Shown here one piece after another: positions 7,080 through 14,163 of a DNA stretch of 14,163 nt (position 1 is its first letter; each line of letters opens with the position of its first letter). A program made the position numbers and the translations under genes. The stretch comes from Mucilaginibacter sp. UBA4741. GTDB lineage: Bacteria > Bacteroidota > Bacteroidia > Sphingobacteriales > Sphingobacteriaceae. The DNA is taken from assembly GCA_002403905.1 (NCBI GenBank), contig DHIR01000118.1, forward strand, positions 1 to 14,163, read 5' to 3'. A model generated the notes under the pieces. That model ran no database searches. It was not told where the DNA came from and saw only the letters and a program-made list of their open reading frames with translations.

Positions 7080-7114
7080 TTGTATGATAAAATTTACTAA
7101 AAGTTGTATCTTGC
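7080..7114 (+). promoter_or_regulatory. Possible promoter upstream of the PpiD-like gene
   Basis: TATCTTGC (from 7107) resembles the TAnnTTTG box with one T missing, about 46 bases before the ATG. A TTG (7080-7082) lies upstream but at 24 bases, longer than the usual spacing. The 101-base gap after lptC, in a stretch that is otherwise tightly packed, supports a promoter here. Confidence 0.35.
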
Positions 7115-7160
7115 GCCCTCTTTTTAAGATTTAAATTTAATTAAACAAGAATAAGTATAT

Positions 7161-9275
7161 ATGGCTGTAATGGGTTATTTGCGCGACCGGATGGGTAAAA
7201 TTGTCGCAGGTGTGATAGGGCTTTCGCTGTTTGCTTTTATTGCTACAGAAGCAATAAAAAGTGGCGGATCTTTTTTTAAAGGTGATAATAATGTAATAGG
7301 TTCAGTAGGTGATGAAAAAATTCCACTGGACGAATTTAATGCAGGCGTTGAGCAAAATACGGCTCAGTTTAAACAACAATCCGGCCAGGGCCGCATAACA
7401 CCACAAATTACCAGCTACATACAGGACAATACCTGGAACCAGTTTGTAAGCAAAGCAATTTTTAAAAAAGAAGTAGAAAAATTAGGTTTAGCTGTTGAAG
7501 GGGACGAAACCCAGTCAATGCTTACAGGTAGTAACCCAAGCCCGCGTGTTGTGCAGGCTTTTACAGACCCGCAAACCGGTAAGTTTGATCCTAATGGTGT
7601 AATTAATGCTATTAACAGCGTTAAAACATTAAGAGATGATGATCAACGGAAAGCACAGTGGAAACAATTTGTAATAGACCTGATCGATTCTAAAAAAGCC
7701 GAAAAATATATGGCATTGGTAACCAATGGTTTATATGTTAACGCATTGGAAGCTAAAGACGCCTACGAAGGAAAAAACAAGTTGGTTAACTTTAAATATG
7801 CAGTATTGGATTATGCTTCAATACCTGATAATAAAGTTACATTAACAGATGCCGATTACAGCAGCTATTATGATGCACATAAAGGCGAGTTTAAAAATCC
7901 GGAAGAGTTAAGAAGCATTAGCTATGTTAGCTTTAACGCGGCCCCTTCTTCGGCAGATTCTGCTGCTATAAAACAGCAACTAACCAAATTGTTGCCTGAA
8001 TTTATTGCAAGCACTAACGATTCGCTTTTTGTACAAATAAATTCAGAAACAAAATCACCGCTTAATTATCAGAAAAAAGGCCAGCTTGACCCTCCCGTGG
8101 ATAGCATAATGTTTAAGCAAAATCCGGGATTTATTTATGGCCCATACCTATCAAACGGTAGCTATAAACTGGCAAAACTGGTTGATGCACGTATGAGCCC
8201 AGATTCTGTAAAAGCAAGACACATATTAATTTCGCCGACAGAAGCCGGCAGTATGGAAAAAGCATTGGCAAGAGCCGACTCACTTAAAAAACTAATCGAA
8301 TCAGGTAAAGGTACCTTTGCTTCATTAGCTCCCATATTCTCTATAGATAAAGCTTCAGGCGTTAAAGGCGGCGATTTGGGTACTTTTGGCCGTGGTGCAA
8401 TGGTGCCAGTTTTTGACAATGCTGTTTTCAACGGCAAAAAAGGTGATATTAAAATAATAACCTCGCAATTTGGTGTTCACTTAGTAGAGATCCAGGATCA
8501 AAAAGGATCATCTAAAGTGGTAAAAGTTGCTACCATTGATAAACCATTATCTGCAAGTCAAACAACGCAATCAGCAGCTTATAGCAAAGCACAGGCATTC
8601 CTTGGTTCTTTAAACAAGGATAATTTTGATGCGGAAGCAAAAAAAGCAGGGTTAAAAACTAATGTGAGCGAGGATATTCAAGGCGTTGCTTCAAGCATCC
8701 CGGGATTGAACGATGCCCGTGATTTGGTAAGATGGGTATTTAAATCAGCTAAAAATGATGTATCAGACCAGGTATTTACCGTAGGCGACCAATATATTGT
8801 TGCCCGTGTAACAGAGATCAAACCTAAAGGTACTTTATCGCTTGATTTGGTTAAAAAGAAAATTGAACCTCAAGTTAGGATAGAAGTAAAAGGTAAATTA
8901 TTAAGTGATAAGTTTACCGCGGCATCAAGCGGAGCTTCATCTATCGAACAAATTGCACAAAAGGCAGGCGCAAAGGTTTTACCTATACAAAACATTGTAT
9001 TTGCTAACCCTGTAATTCCGGGTTCATCAGCAGAATATAAAGTTGTAGGTACCGCTTTTGGATTACCACTTAATAAAATATCAAAACCAATTGCAGGCCA
9101 GCAAGGCGTTTATATGTTGGTTGTAAATAATTTTATAGTGCCAGCACCGCTTACAAATGCATTGAGAGAGAAAGAGCAAATAGGCCAGGCTTTATTACAG
9201 CGTGCACAAGGACAGCTATTTGAGGCCCTGAAAGATAAGGACAATGTAAAAGATAACAGAGCTAAGGTATTATAG
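7161..9275 (+). CDS. ppiD: PpiD/SurA-type periplasmic peptidyl-prolyl isomerase, membrane-anchored
   Basis: This 704-residue protein has the PpiD layout. A short cytoplasmic N-terminus (GYLRDRMGK) precedes a single uncleaved transmembrane anchor (about 13-29). A SurA-N-type chaperone region then starts with IGSVGDEKIPLDEFN. A parvulin (PpiC-type) rotamase domain runs at about 352-446, beginning ARHILISP and containing GGDLGTFGRGAMVPVFD and QFGVHLVEI. A long C-terminal region of about 250 residues follows, ending in a charged tail. It is expected to help newly exported outer-membrane proteins fold at the periplasmic face of the inner membrane. It is longer than E. coli PpiD (623 residues), as I recall being common in Bacteroidota. 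An in-frame ATG three codons on (7170) is an alternative start. A strong terminator follows. One parvulin domain is clear; whether it has isomerase activity cannot be told. Confidence 0.88.
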   Translation: MAVMGYLRDRMGKIVAGVIGLSLFAFIATEAIKSGGSFFKGDNNVIGSVGDEKIPLDEFNAGVEQNTAQFKQQSGQGRITPQITSYIQDNTWNQFVSKAIFKKEVEKLGLAVEGDETQSMLTGSNPSPRVVQAFTDPQTGKFDPNGVINAINSVKTLRDDDQRKAQWKQFVIDLIDSKKAEKYMALVTNGLYVNALEAKDAYEGKNKLVNFKYAVLDYASIPDNKVTLTDADYSSYYDAHKGEFKNPEELRSISYVSFNAAPSSADSAAIKQQLTKLLPEFIASTNDSLFVQINSETKSPLNYQKKGQLDPPVDSIMFKQNPGFIYGPYLSNGSYKLAKLVDARMSPDSVKARHILISPTEAGSMEKALARADSLKKLIESGKGTFASLAPIFSIDKASGVKGGDLGTFGRGAMVPVFDNAVFNGKKGDIKIITSQFGVHLVEIQDQKGSSKVVKVATIDKPLSASQTTQSAAYSKAQAFLGSLNKDNFDAEAKKAGLKTNVSEDIQGVASSIPGLNDARDLVRWVFKSAKNDVSDQVFTVGDQYIVARVTEIKPKGTLSLDLVKKKIEPQVRIEVKGKLLSDKFTAASSGASSIEQIAQKAGAKVLPIQNIVFANPVIPGSSAEYKVVGTAFGLPLNKISKPIAGQQGVYMLVVNNFIVPAPLTNALREKEQIGQALLQRAQGQLFEALKDKDNVKDNRAKVL

Positions 9276-9288
9276 TAATATTTTAAAG

Positions 9289-9296
9289 TAATTTTG
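9289..9296 (+). promoter_or_regulatory. Candidate -7 box inside the terminator region, possibly driving the DUF2480 gene
   Basis: TAATTTTG matches TAnnTTTG exactly. It lies 13 bases after the PpiD-like stop codon and directly before the terminator stem. No TTTG element is seen at the -33 position. If used, transcription would start inside the left arm of the hairpin. Confidence 0.35.
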
Positions 9297-9297
9297 T

Positions 9298-9341
9298 ATC
9301 CGGGATAGCGTTATAATACGCGATCCCGGATTTTTTATTTT
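9298..9341 (+). terminator. Strong rho-independent terminator after the PpiD-like gene
   Basis: A perfect 9-bp stem, ATCCGGGAT (9298-9306) with ATCCCGGAT (9323-9331), encloses one A/G mismatch and a further 4-bp stem GCGT/ACGC around a 6-base TATAAT loop. It is followed by a T-rich tract (9331-9341). This is the only convincing intrinsic terminator in the window. The T-tract ends exactly where the next gene's ATG begins (9342). Confidence 0.9.
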
Positions 9342-9863
9342 ATGACGATGGAGATACAAGAAAACTTTGTGAATAAAGTGGCCCAAAGTGGTTTGGTTAC
9401 TTTAGACCCGGCAGAATTTTATGCACCCGGCGAAAGGGTGATATATGATATTAAAGACAACTTGTTCCAGGGATTGATGTTACGCGAAAAGGACCTTAGG
9501 GAATTTGTAAAAGAGCATGACTGGACGCAATATCAGGATAAGAACGTGGCTCTTACCTGCTCTGCTGATGCCATTGTGCCGGCATGGGCTTATTTGTTGC
9601 TGGCCAATAAAATGGCCCCCTATGCCCGCGAAGTGGTGTTTGGTGATGCAGAGGTATTGGAAACAGTTTTGTTTGTTAAAGAAATAGCAAAGCTTGATGT
9701 AGAACAATACCGCGACCAGCGATTGGTTATAAAAGGCTGCGGTGATATTGACGTGCCCGTTTCGGCGTATGTCGAATTGGGAAAGAAGCTTACCCCGGTA
9801 GTAAAGAGCCTGATGTTTGGCGAACCATGCTCTACCGTGCCGATTTATAAGAGAAGAGATTAG
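9342..9863 (+). CDS. DUF2480 family protein with internal duplication
   Basis: This 173-residue cytoplasmic protein has no signal peptide or membrane helix. The N-terminal 'FVNKVAQSGLVTLD' and the closing 'VPIYKRRD' are what I know from the DUF2480 family, which is largely limited to Bacteroidota and has no assigned function. Residues 64-102 and 123-161 align without gaps. They share Y, D, D, V-P, A-Y, L, K, P and F-G at matching positions (12 of 39 identical), and both halves are preceded by an F-V-K-E segment, so the protein appears to be two copies of one unit. Two ATGs two codons apart (9342 and 9348) are possible starts; homologues, as I recall, begin close to the second. The gene begins right at the end of the upstream terminator, so it should have its own promoter. 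It probably leads the operon with the DUF3108 and DUF3109 genes. Confidence 0.82.
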   Translation: MTMEIQENFVNKVAQSGLVTLDPAEFYAPGERVIYDIKDNLFQGLMLREKDLREFVKEHDWTQYQDKNVALTCSADAIVPAWAYLLLANKMAPYAREVVFGDAEVLETVLFVKEIAKLDVEQYRDQRLVIKGCGDIDVPVSAYVELGKKLTPVVKSLMFGEPCSTVPIYKRRD

Positions 9864-9890
9864 TGATTTGCTTTTTGTAATAAGTATTGA

Positions 9891-10667
9891 ATGAAGAAAT
9901 ACCTTTTTACCATCATACTGCTTATAATAGGCCTTGTTCCTGCGTTTAGCCAGGAGGCTAAAAGCGTTATTGAGCCTGTTTTTAAAGTTGGCGAAGAGTT
10001 AAGCTATAAATTTAAATATGGTTTTTTTACCGGAGCCGAAGGGCACCTAAAGGTAGAGGAAGGGGATAACATAGACGGGCATCCAATTTACCATATTGTT
10101 GCTGATGGTAAAACTGCCGGTACTTTTGATATTTTTTATAAAGTACGTAACCGGTACGAAAGCTATGTTGACCGTACAACATTACAACCTTATTTATATA
10201 CCGAGAACCGCCGCGAAGGAAGCTGGAAACATACCGATAAAGTAATCTTTGACCATGAAAGCGGAAATATAACTGCCAATAAAGGCGTATTTCCGTCAAA
10301 AGGAAAGATATTTGACTTTGTATCGGCGTATTATTTTGCGCGCAGTATTGATGTCTCAAAACTTAAAATAGGTGATAAGTTTGATATCCCTTATTTTTTA
10401 GAAGACGGCATATACTCTTTAAGTGTAACTTACATAGGTAAAGAGGTAGTAAATAGCGCTTTCGGTAAGTTTAATTGTCTTAAATTTAATCCAACAATTA
10501 TAGCTGGACGCATATTTAGAAAAAATAGCAAGCTATATTTGTGGATCACTGATGATAATAACCGCATACCTGTAAAAGCTAATGTAGAGTTGGTAGTAGG
10601 TAGTGTTACAATGGAGCTTACAGGTGCAAAGGGACTAAAGTTTCCGCTTAATCCTATAAATAAATAA
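9891..10667 (+). CDS. DUF3108 family secreted protein
   Basis: The 258-residue product has a signal peptide (1-20, cleavage at AFS|Q) and no further membrane segment or lipobox Cys, so it should be periplasmic or loosely bound to the outer membrane. The mature part opens with 'FKVGEELSYKFKYGFFTGAEG', the usual DUF3108 entry, and includes the family's F-D-I-F-Y-K-V-R-N-R-Y-E-S-Y-V-D stretch (about 80-95). It also carries D-F-V-S-A-Y-Y-F-A-R and a late Y-L-W-I-T-D-D-N-N-R-I-P-V segment. The fold is expected to be mainly beta, resembling lipoprotein-carrier or LolA/LptA-like sheets in some family members, but no role is established. It starts 27 bases after the DUF2480 gene and ends 9 bases before the DUF3109 gene, so the three are likely co-transcribed. 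Confidence 0.85.
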   Translation: MKKYLFTIILLIIGLVPAFSQEAKSVIEPVFKVGEELSYKFKYGFFTGAEGHLKVEEGDNIDGHPIYHIVADGKTAGTFDIFYKVRNRYESYVDRTTLQPYLYTENRREGSWKHTDKVIFDHESGNITANKGVFPSKGKIFDFVSAYYFARSIDVSKLKIGDKFDIPYFLEDGIYSLSVTYIGKEVVNSAFGKFNCLKFNPTIIAGRIFRKNSKLYLWITDDNNRIPVKANVELVVGSVTMELTGAKGLKFPLNPINK

Positions 10668-10676
10668 ATAAAATAA

Positions 10677-11240
10677 ATGATAGAAGTTGGCAGCGTTTTG
10701 GTGCATGAAGATGTAGTAAAAGAAAATTTTGTATGTAATTTAAGTAAGTGTAAGGGCGCCTGCTGTTTAGAGGGCGACTCGGGCGCTCCATTAAACCACG
10801 ATGAGCTGAATATACTGGACGAGATCTATCCGAAGGTAAAACCTTACATGACCGAAAAGGGTATTAAAACCATCGAAAAAGTTGGCACCTATGTAACCGG
10901 CTTTGAAGGCGACTACACAACCCCATGCGTTGATGTAAATAAAGAATGTGCCTATGTAATATGGGAAGGCGGCATAACCAAATGCGCCATTGAAAAAGCT
11001 TATGAAGAAGGTGCTATCAATTGGAAAAAACCCATCTCCTGCCATTTATATCCTATCCGCATAACCAAATACCCTGAGTTTGACGTGTTGAATTATGACA
11101 GGTGGAGCATATGCAGCCCTGCCTGTAGTTTTGGCAATGAACTTAAAGTACACGTACATGAGTTTTTAAAAGACCCGCTGATAAGAAAATATGGCGAAGA
11201 ATGGTACCAGGAGTTGGAAGACACTCTTGCTGGGATATAA
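10677..11240 (+). CDS. DUF3109 family cysteine-rich protein (putative metal-binding)
   Basis: This 187-residue cytoplasmic protein has ten cysteines: 20, 25, 29, 30, 84, 91, 103, 122, 146 and 150. The C-x4-C-x3-C-C cluster near the N-terminus (in 'FVCNLSKCKGACC') is like the YkgJ/Fe-S or zinc-chelating families, and 'PISCHLYPIRI' and 'SICSPACSFG' are the other conserved parts. Such a pattern suggests a bound metal or Fe-S cluster, but the metal and the reaction are unknown. DUF3109 is, as far as I know, common in Bacteroidota and usually single copy. It follows the DUF3108 gene by 9 bases. The 117 bases after it contain no clear terminator. Confidence 0.87.
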   Translation: MIEVGSVLVHEDVVKENFVCNLSKCKGACCLEGDSGAPLNHDELNILDEIYPKVKPYMTEKGIKTIEKVGTYVTGFEGDYTTPCVDVNKECAYVIWEGGITKCAIEKAYEEGAINWKKPISCHLYPIRITKYPEFDVLNYDRWSICSPACSFGNELKVHVHEFLKDPLIRKYGEEWYQELEDTLAGI

Positions 11241-11320
11241 TATGAGTTTTTAATCCAATCTTTTTTGCGAAAAACACGTATTAAAGCACTAATGTTATCC
11301 GGTTTTACAATTAATTTGGA

Positions 11321-11328
11321 TAATATTG
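11321..11328 (+). promoter_or_regulatory. Possible -7 box upstream of gmd
   Basis: TAATATTG lies 29 bases before the ATG and is identical to the box proposed at 2600-2607. The overlapping TTAATTTGG just upstream is a second imperfect candidate. No clear -33 element is seen, so confidence is low. The 117-base gap from the previous gene makes an independent promoter plausible. Confidence 0.3.
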
Positions 11329-11357
11329 CAGTGTTGTAACATACTTATTAAATTATA

Positions 11358-12494
11358 ATGAAAGTAGCTTTAATTACGGGCATCACCGGGCAGGATGGTG
11401 CATACCTTGCTGAATTTTTACTGAAAAAAGGATACGAAGTACACGGTGTTAAAAGAAGATCATCTTTGTTTAATACAGATCGTATTGATCACTTATATCA
11501 TGATCCGCATGAGCCTAATGTTAAATTTAAATTACACTACGGCGATTTAACAGATTCAACCAATTTAATAAGACTTGTACAAGAAATTCAGCCTGACGAA
11601 ATTTACAATTTGGGTGCTATGTCGCACGTACAGGTAAGTTTTGAAACGCCCGAGTACACAGCTAATGCCGATGGCATTGGTACCTTGCGTATACTGGAAG
11701 CTGTAAGGCTGTTAGGTTTAACTAAAAAAACGCGTGTTTACCAGGCATCAACTTCAGAGTTGTATGGTTTGGTACAAGCTGTGCCGCAAAGCGAAACAAC
11801 ACCATTTTACCCACGTTCGCCCTATGCGGTAGCAAAATTATACGGTTATTGGATAATAGTAAACTATCGCGAAGCTTATGATATGTATGCCTGCAATGGT
11901 ATATTATTTAATCATGAAAGCCCTATACGGGGAGAAACTTTTGTAACGCGTAAAATAACCCGCGCAGCTTCAAAAATTGCTTTAGGGCTGCAAACTTGCC
12001 TGTATGTAGGTAATTTATCAGCACGCCGTGATTGGGGCCATGCTAAGGACTATATTGAAGCCATGTGGCTAATGCTGCAGCAGGATAAAGCCGAAGATTA
12101 TGTTATTGCCACAGGAGTAACTACTACTGTAAGAGATTTTATAAAAATGGCGTTTGGCGAGTTGGGTATTGATCTGGAGTTTAGCGGTAAAGAAGAAAAC
12201 GAGCGTGGCGTAATTATTGATATTGACAAACAAAAAGCACAACAATTGGGTTTAGATGCTGACCTTTTAAAACTAGGACAAACAATTGTTAAGGTTGATG
12301 CTAAATATTTCCGCCCTACAGAGGTTGATTTGCTGATAGGCGACCCTACGAAAGCACAAACACAACTAGGATGGAAACCTAAGTATGACTTAGCTGCATT
12401 GGTTAAGGATATGATGGAATCTGACTTGCACCTGGTTAAAAAAGATGATTATTTGAAAAAAGGAGGCTTTAAAACTCTTAATTATTTCGAATAA
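11358..12494 (+). CDS. gmd: GDP-mannose 4,6-dehydratase
   Basis: Gmd is a short-chain dehydrogenase/reductase that converts GDP-D-mannose to GDP-4-keto-6-deoxy-D-mannose in the cytoplasm. This is the entry to GDP-L-fucose, GDP-rhamnose, GDP-perosamine or GDP-colitose. At 378 residues it is the usual length. It has the NADP-binding TGITGQDG (7-14), Thr132 and Glu134 in STSELYG, and the Tyr156-x3-Lys160 pair in PYAVAKLYG, each one position before the E. coli residues. Conserved [16 protein letters not shown] and [12 protein letters not shown] segments are also present. The position after NHESP is Ile, where E. coli has Arg. No fcl, rmd or per gene is present in the window, so the end sugar cannot be told. 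It is followed 27 bases on by a Wzi-like gene, which fits production of a surface polysaccharide. Confidence 0.96.
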   Translation: MKVALITGITGQDGAYLAEFLLKKGYEVHGVKRRSSLFNTDRIDHLYHDPHEPNVKFKLHYGDLTDSTNLIRLVQEIQPDEIYNLGAMSHVQVSFETPEYTANADGIGTLRILEAVRLLGLTKKTRVYQASTSELYGLVQAVPQSETTPFYPRSPYAVAKLYGYWIIVNYREAYDMYACNGILFNHESPIRGETFVTRKITRAASKIALGLQTCLYVGNLSARRDWGHAKDYIEAMWLMLQQDKAEDYVIATGVTTTVRDFIKMAFGELGIDLEFSGKEENERGVIIDIDKQKAQQLGLDADLLKLGQTIVKVDAKYFRPTEVDLLIGDPTKAQTQLGWKPKYDLAALVKDMMESDLHLVKKDDYLKKGGFKTLNYFE

Positions 12495-12521
12495 CATATA
12501 TCTGTAACTAAACGCTTCTGC

Positions 12522-14138
12522 ATGAAAAAAACACTAGGCAGTTTAATACTGCTTTTACTATTTGTTAAGGTTGGTACGGCACAATCCTTATACCAACCTT
12601 ATAATTATCAATTTTACCAAAAGTTTAATGCTGATCTGTATTCAACCAAAACAAGGATACATACCTCATTAAAACCATTTATAATTGATAGTTTGCTGGA
12701 GCGCCGGTACGACTCATTAATGAATTTTGGTGTTGATACTTCAGGACACCATACCTGGGCACATCGCAAGCTGTTTAATGAGCATTTATTTGATGTAAAA
12801 ACAAACGACTATACCTTTTTTGCTGATTACTTACCCGATCTGACCATTGGAAAAGATTTTACCGCGAAAAAGAATACATGGTTAAATACACGCGGCTACC
12901 AGCTGGGTGGTACCATTGGTAAGAACTTTTACTTTTACTCAAGCGGATTTGAAAACCAGGCAGTATTTCCTGCTTATTTAAACACCTACATAAACCAGGT
13001 GGGCATAGTGCCGGGCCAGGCTTATGACCGTAGTTTTGGCAAGCCAACTAAAGATTGGTCTAATGTAACAGCTGTCCTATCTTACACTCCGGTAAAATAT
13101 CTTAACATAACAGCTGGGCAGGATAAAACTTTTATTGGTGATGGTTATCGTTCGGTATTACTATCAGATTACGCGTCGGCCTATCCATTTTTAAAACTAA
13201 CGGCTAACCTGGGTAATGTAAGATATATGGCCATGTGGAGCTATATGACAGATCCTGCCGCCCCTAAACTATCCTACACCAATGGTTACAAGAAAAAATG
13301 GGGAGTATTCCATTATTTAGATTGGAACGTAAACAATCGGTTATCAGTAGGGTTTTTTGATGGCATAATTTGGTCTGATATAGATAGCTTAGGCCATAAA
13401 CGAGGGTTTGACTTTAGCTATGGTAACCCCATTATTTTTTTAAGGCCGGTTGAAGCATCCAATGGCTCGCCTGATAATGCCATGATAGGCTTTACAAGCA
13501 AGTACAAGCTAACAGACGGAATTACAGCTTACGGCCAATTTTACCTGGATGAATTTAGGGCGCAAGACTTTTTTTCGGGTAAGGGTAGTATAAAAAATAA
13601 ATACGCCTGGCAAATAGGGCTTAAAGGTGCTAACTTGTTTGGAATAGAATCATTAAACTATTTGTTTGAATATAATGGCGCATTGCCATACACTTACTCT
13701 GAAACAGAAGCAATAAAGAACTATAGTGAAGAGGCCGAACCGCTTGCCCATCCTTTTGGGGCCAATTTTAAAGAGTTGGTAGGGATGTTAAATTACTCCT
13801 ACAAACGATTTGATTTTACCGGGCAGTTTAATTATGGCCATTATGGCCTTGATGATGGTGGCCTTAATTATGGAAAAGATATATTTCAGGTTTATGTTGA
13901 TCCGGCTCACTTATATGGTAATTACATAGGCCAGGGCTTAACAACAAACATGTATTATTTGGAAGGTAAGGTAGCCTATATTCTTAATCCTAAATATAAT
14001 TTGCGGATAGAATTAGGTGGCTTATACCGCCAGGAAAAAAATACAGCTTTTGCAGATAAAACCACCATGATAACTATAGGTTTACGCAGTTCGTTCCGTA
14101 CGATGTATGCAGATGTGTCAAGCTATTTGAAGCACTAG
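12522..14138 (+). CDS. Wzi/RemB-like outer-membrane beta-barrel protein (capsule attachment or surface adhesion)
   Basis: The 538-residue product has a signal peptide (1-20, cleavage at GTA|Q). A mixed N-terminal part of roughly 150 residues precedes a long region of alternating aromatic and glycine-rich strands that should form an outer-membrane barrel. The Q-D-K-T-F-I-G-D-G-Y-R-S stretch (200-211), then L-L-S-D and Y-P-F-L-K-L, recalls the capsule-assembly Wzi family, and F. johnsoniae gliding protein RemB is also similar in style; I cannot decide between them by eye. Wzi-type proteins hold capsule on the cell surface, and the adjacent gmd would supply a deoxyhexose precursor. The last residues (YADVSSYLKH) do not form a typical C-terminal aromatic strand. 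The 27-base gap from gmd, without a visible terminator, suggests co-transcription. Confidence 0.75.
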   Translation: MKKTLGSLILLLLFVKVGTAQSLYQPYNYQFYQKFNADLYSTKTRIHTSLKPFIIDSLLERRYDSLMNFGVDTSGHHTWAHRKLFNEHLFDVKTNDYTFFADYLPDLTIGKDFTAKKNTWLNTRGYQLGGTIGKNFYFYSSGFENQAVFPAYLNTYINQVGIVPGQAYDRSFGKPTKDWSNVTAVLSYTPVKYLNITAGQDKTFIGDGYRSVLLSDYASAYPFLKLTANLGNVRYMAMWSYMTDPAAPKLSYTNGYKKKWGVFHYLDWNVNNRLSVGFFDGIIWSDIDSLGHKRGFDFSYGNPIIFLRPVEASNGSPDNAMIGFTSKYKLTDGITAYGQFYLDEFRAQDFFSGKGSIKNKYAWQIGLKGANLFGIESLNYLFEYNGALPYTYSETEAIKNYSEEAEPLAHPFGANFKELVGMLNYSYKRFDFTGQFNYGHYGLDDGGLNYGKDIFQVYVDPAHLYGNYIGQGLTTNMYYLEGKVAYILNPKYNLRIELGGLYRQEKNTAFADKTTMITIGLRSSFRTMYADVSSYLKH

Positions 14139-14139
14139 C

Positions 14140-14163
14140 GATTGAAGATTGAAGATTGAAGAT
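14140..14163 (+). repeat. Heptanucleotide tandem repeat (GATTGAA)n, cut by the window edge
   Basis: Three perfect copies of GATTGAA, followed by GAT, begin one base after the Wzi-like stop codon, and the array continues past the window. The unit is not a multiple of three and the array is intergenic as far as it can be seen. The full copy number is unknown. Confidence 0.8.

Noticed and set aside
8162..8437. Minus-strand frame opposite the parvulin domain
   Set aside because: It is antisense to the conserved isomerase domain, which explains the open frame; there is no promoter box and no recognisable protein.
10668..10676. Repeated ATAAA units between the DUF3108 and DUF3109 genes as a repeat array
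   Set aside because: Only a few short units that include the end of the upstream coding sequence; ordinary AT-rich spacer.
11250..11280. Inverted repeat of T and A runs (TTTTT-GCG-AAAAA) after the DUF3109 gene as a terminator
   Set aside because: The stem is only A-T pairs with a three-base loop and is not followed by a T-run, so it would be too weak to end transcription.

Overview
The window looks like a stretch of chromosome from a Bacteroidota bacterium, most likely of the Sphingobacteriaceae (Mucilaginibacter/Pedobacter type). This rests on the protein families present (DUF2480, DUF3108, DUF3109, DUF6427-like, a lipoprotein form of LptC, a Wzi/RemB-like barrel). It also rests on Bacteroidota-type promoter boxes (TAnnTTTG), AT-rich leaders without Shine-Dalgarno sequences, and moderate-to-low GC. 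The genus is inferred from general protein character, not from a marker gene. There are no rRNA, tRNA, CRISPR or insertion sequence features, and no gene-free stretch longer than about 120 bases.

Layout. (1) 1-2505 is a loosely packed left end. It holds the 3' part of an LpxH-like metallophosphoesterase, a small membrane protein with a possible PH-like domain on the minus strand whose stop codon abuts the phosphoesterase stop, a GT-B glycosyltransferase, and a 60-residue minus-strand protein resembling an antitoxin without a toxin. (2) 2506-2612 is a compact divergent control region with a perfect 10+1+10 palindrome between two good promoter candidates. (3) 2613-3599 encodes a polytopic membrane protein (DUF6427-like). 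(4) 3701-7059 is a tight operon: purQ, coaX, an OmpP1/FadL-like outer-membrane barrel and lptC, with gene overlaps of 1 and 8 bases. (5) 7161-9275 is a PpiD/SurA-type periplasmic folding factor that ends at the clearest intrinsic terminator in the window. (6) 9342-11240 is a three-gene run of Bacteroidota proteins of unknown function (DUF2480, DUF3108, DUF3109). (7) 11358-14138 pairs GDP-mannose 4,6-dehydratase with a Wzi-like outer-membrane protein, and is followed by a heptanucleotide repeat cut by the window edge.

Taken together, most genes serve the cell envelope: lipid A (LpxH-like), LPS transport (LptC), outer-membrane protein folding (PpiD), sugar nucleotide supply (Gmd), surface polysaccharide or adhesion (Wzi/RemB-like), and barrels. 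Two central-metabolism genes (purQ, coaX) sit at the head of the envelope operon. I see no convincing new defence or mobile system. The points most worth a second look are the palindromic divergent promoter beside the orphan antitoxin-like gene, the terminator that runs into the next start codon with a promoter box just upstream, the internal duplication in the DUF2480 protein, and the heptamer repeat at the right edge.
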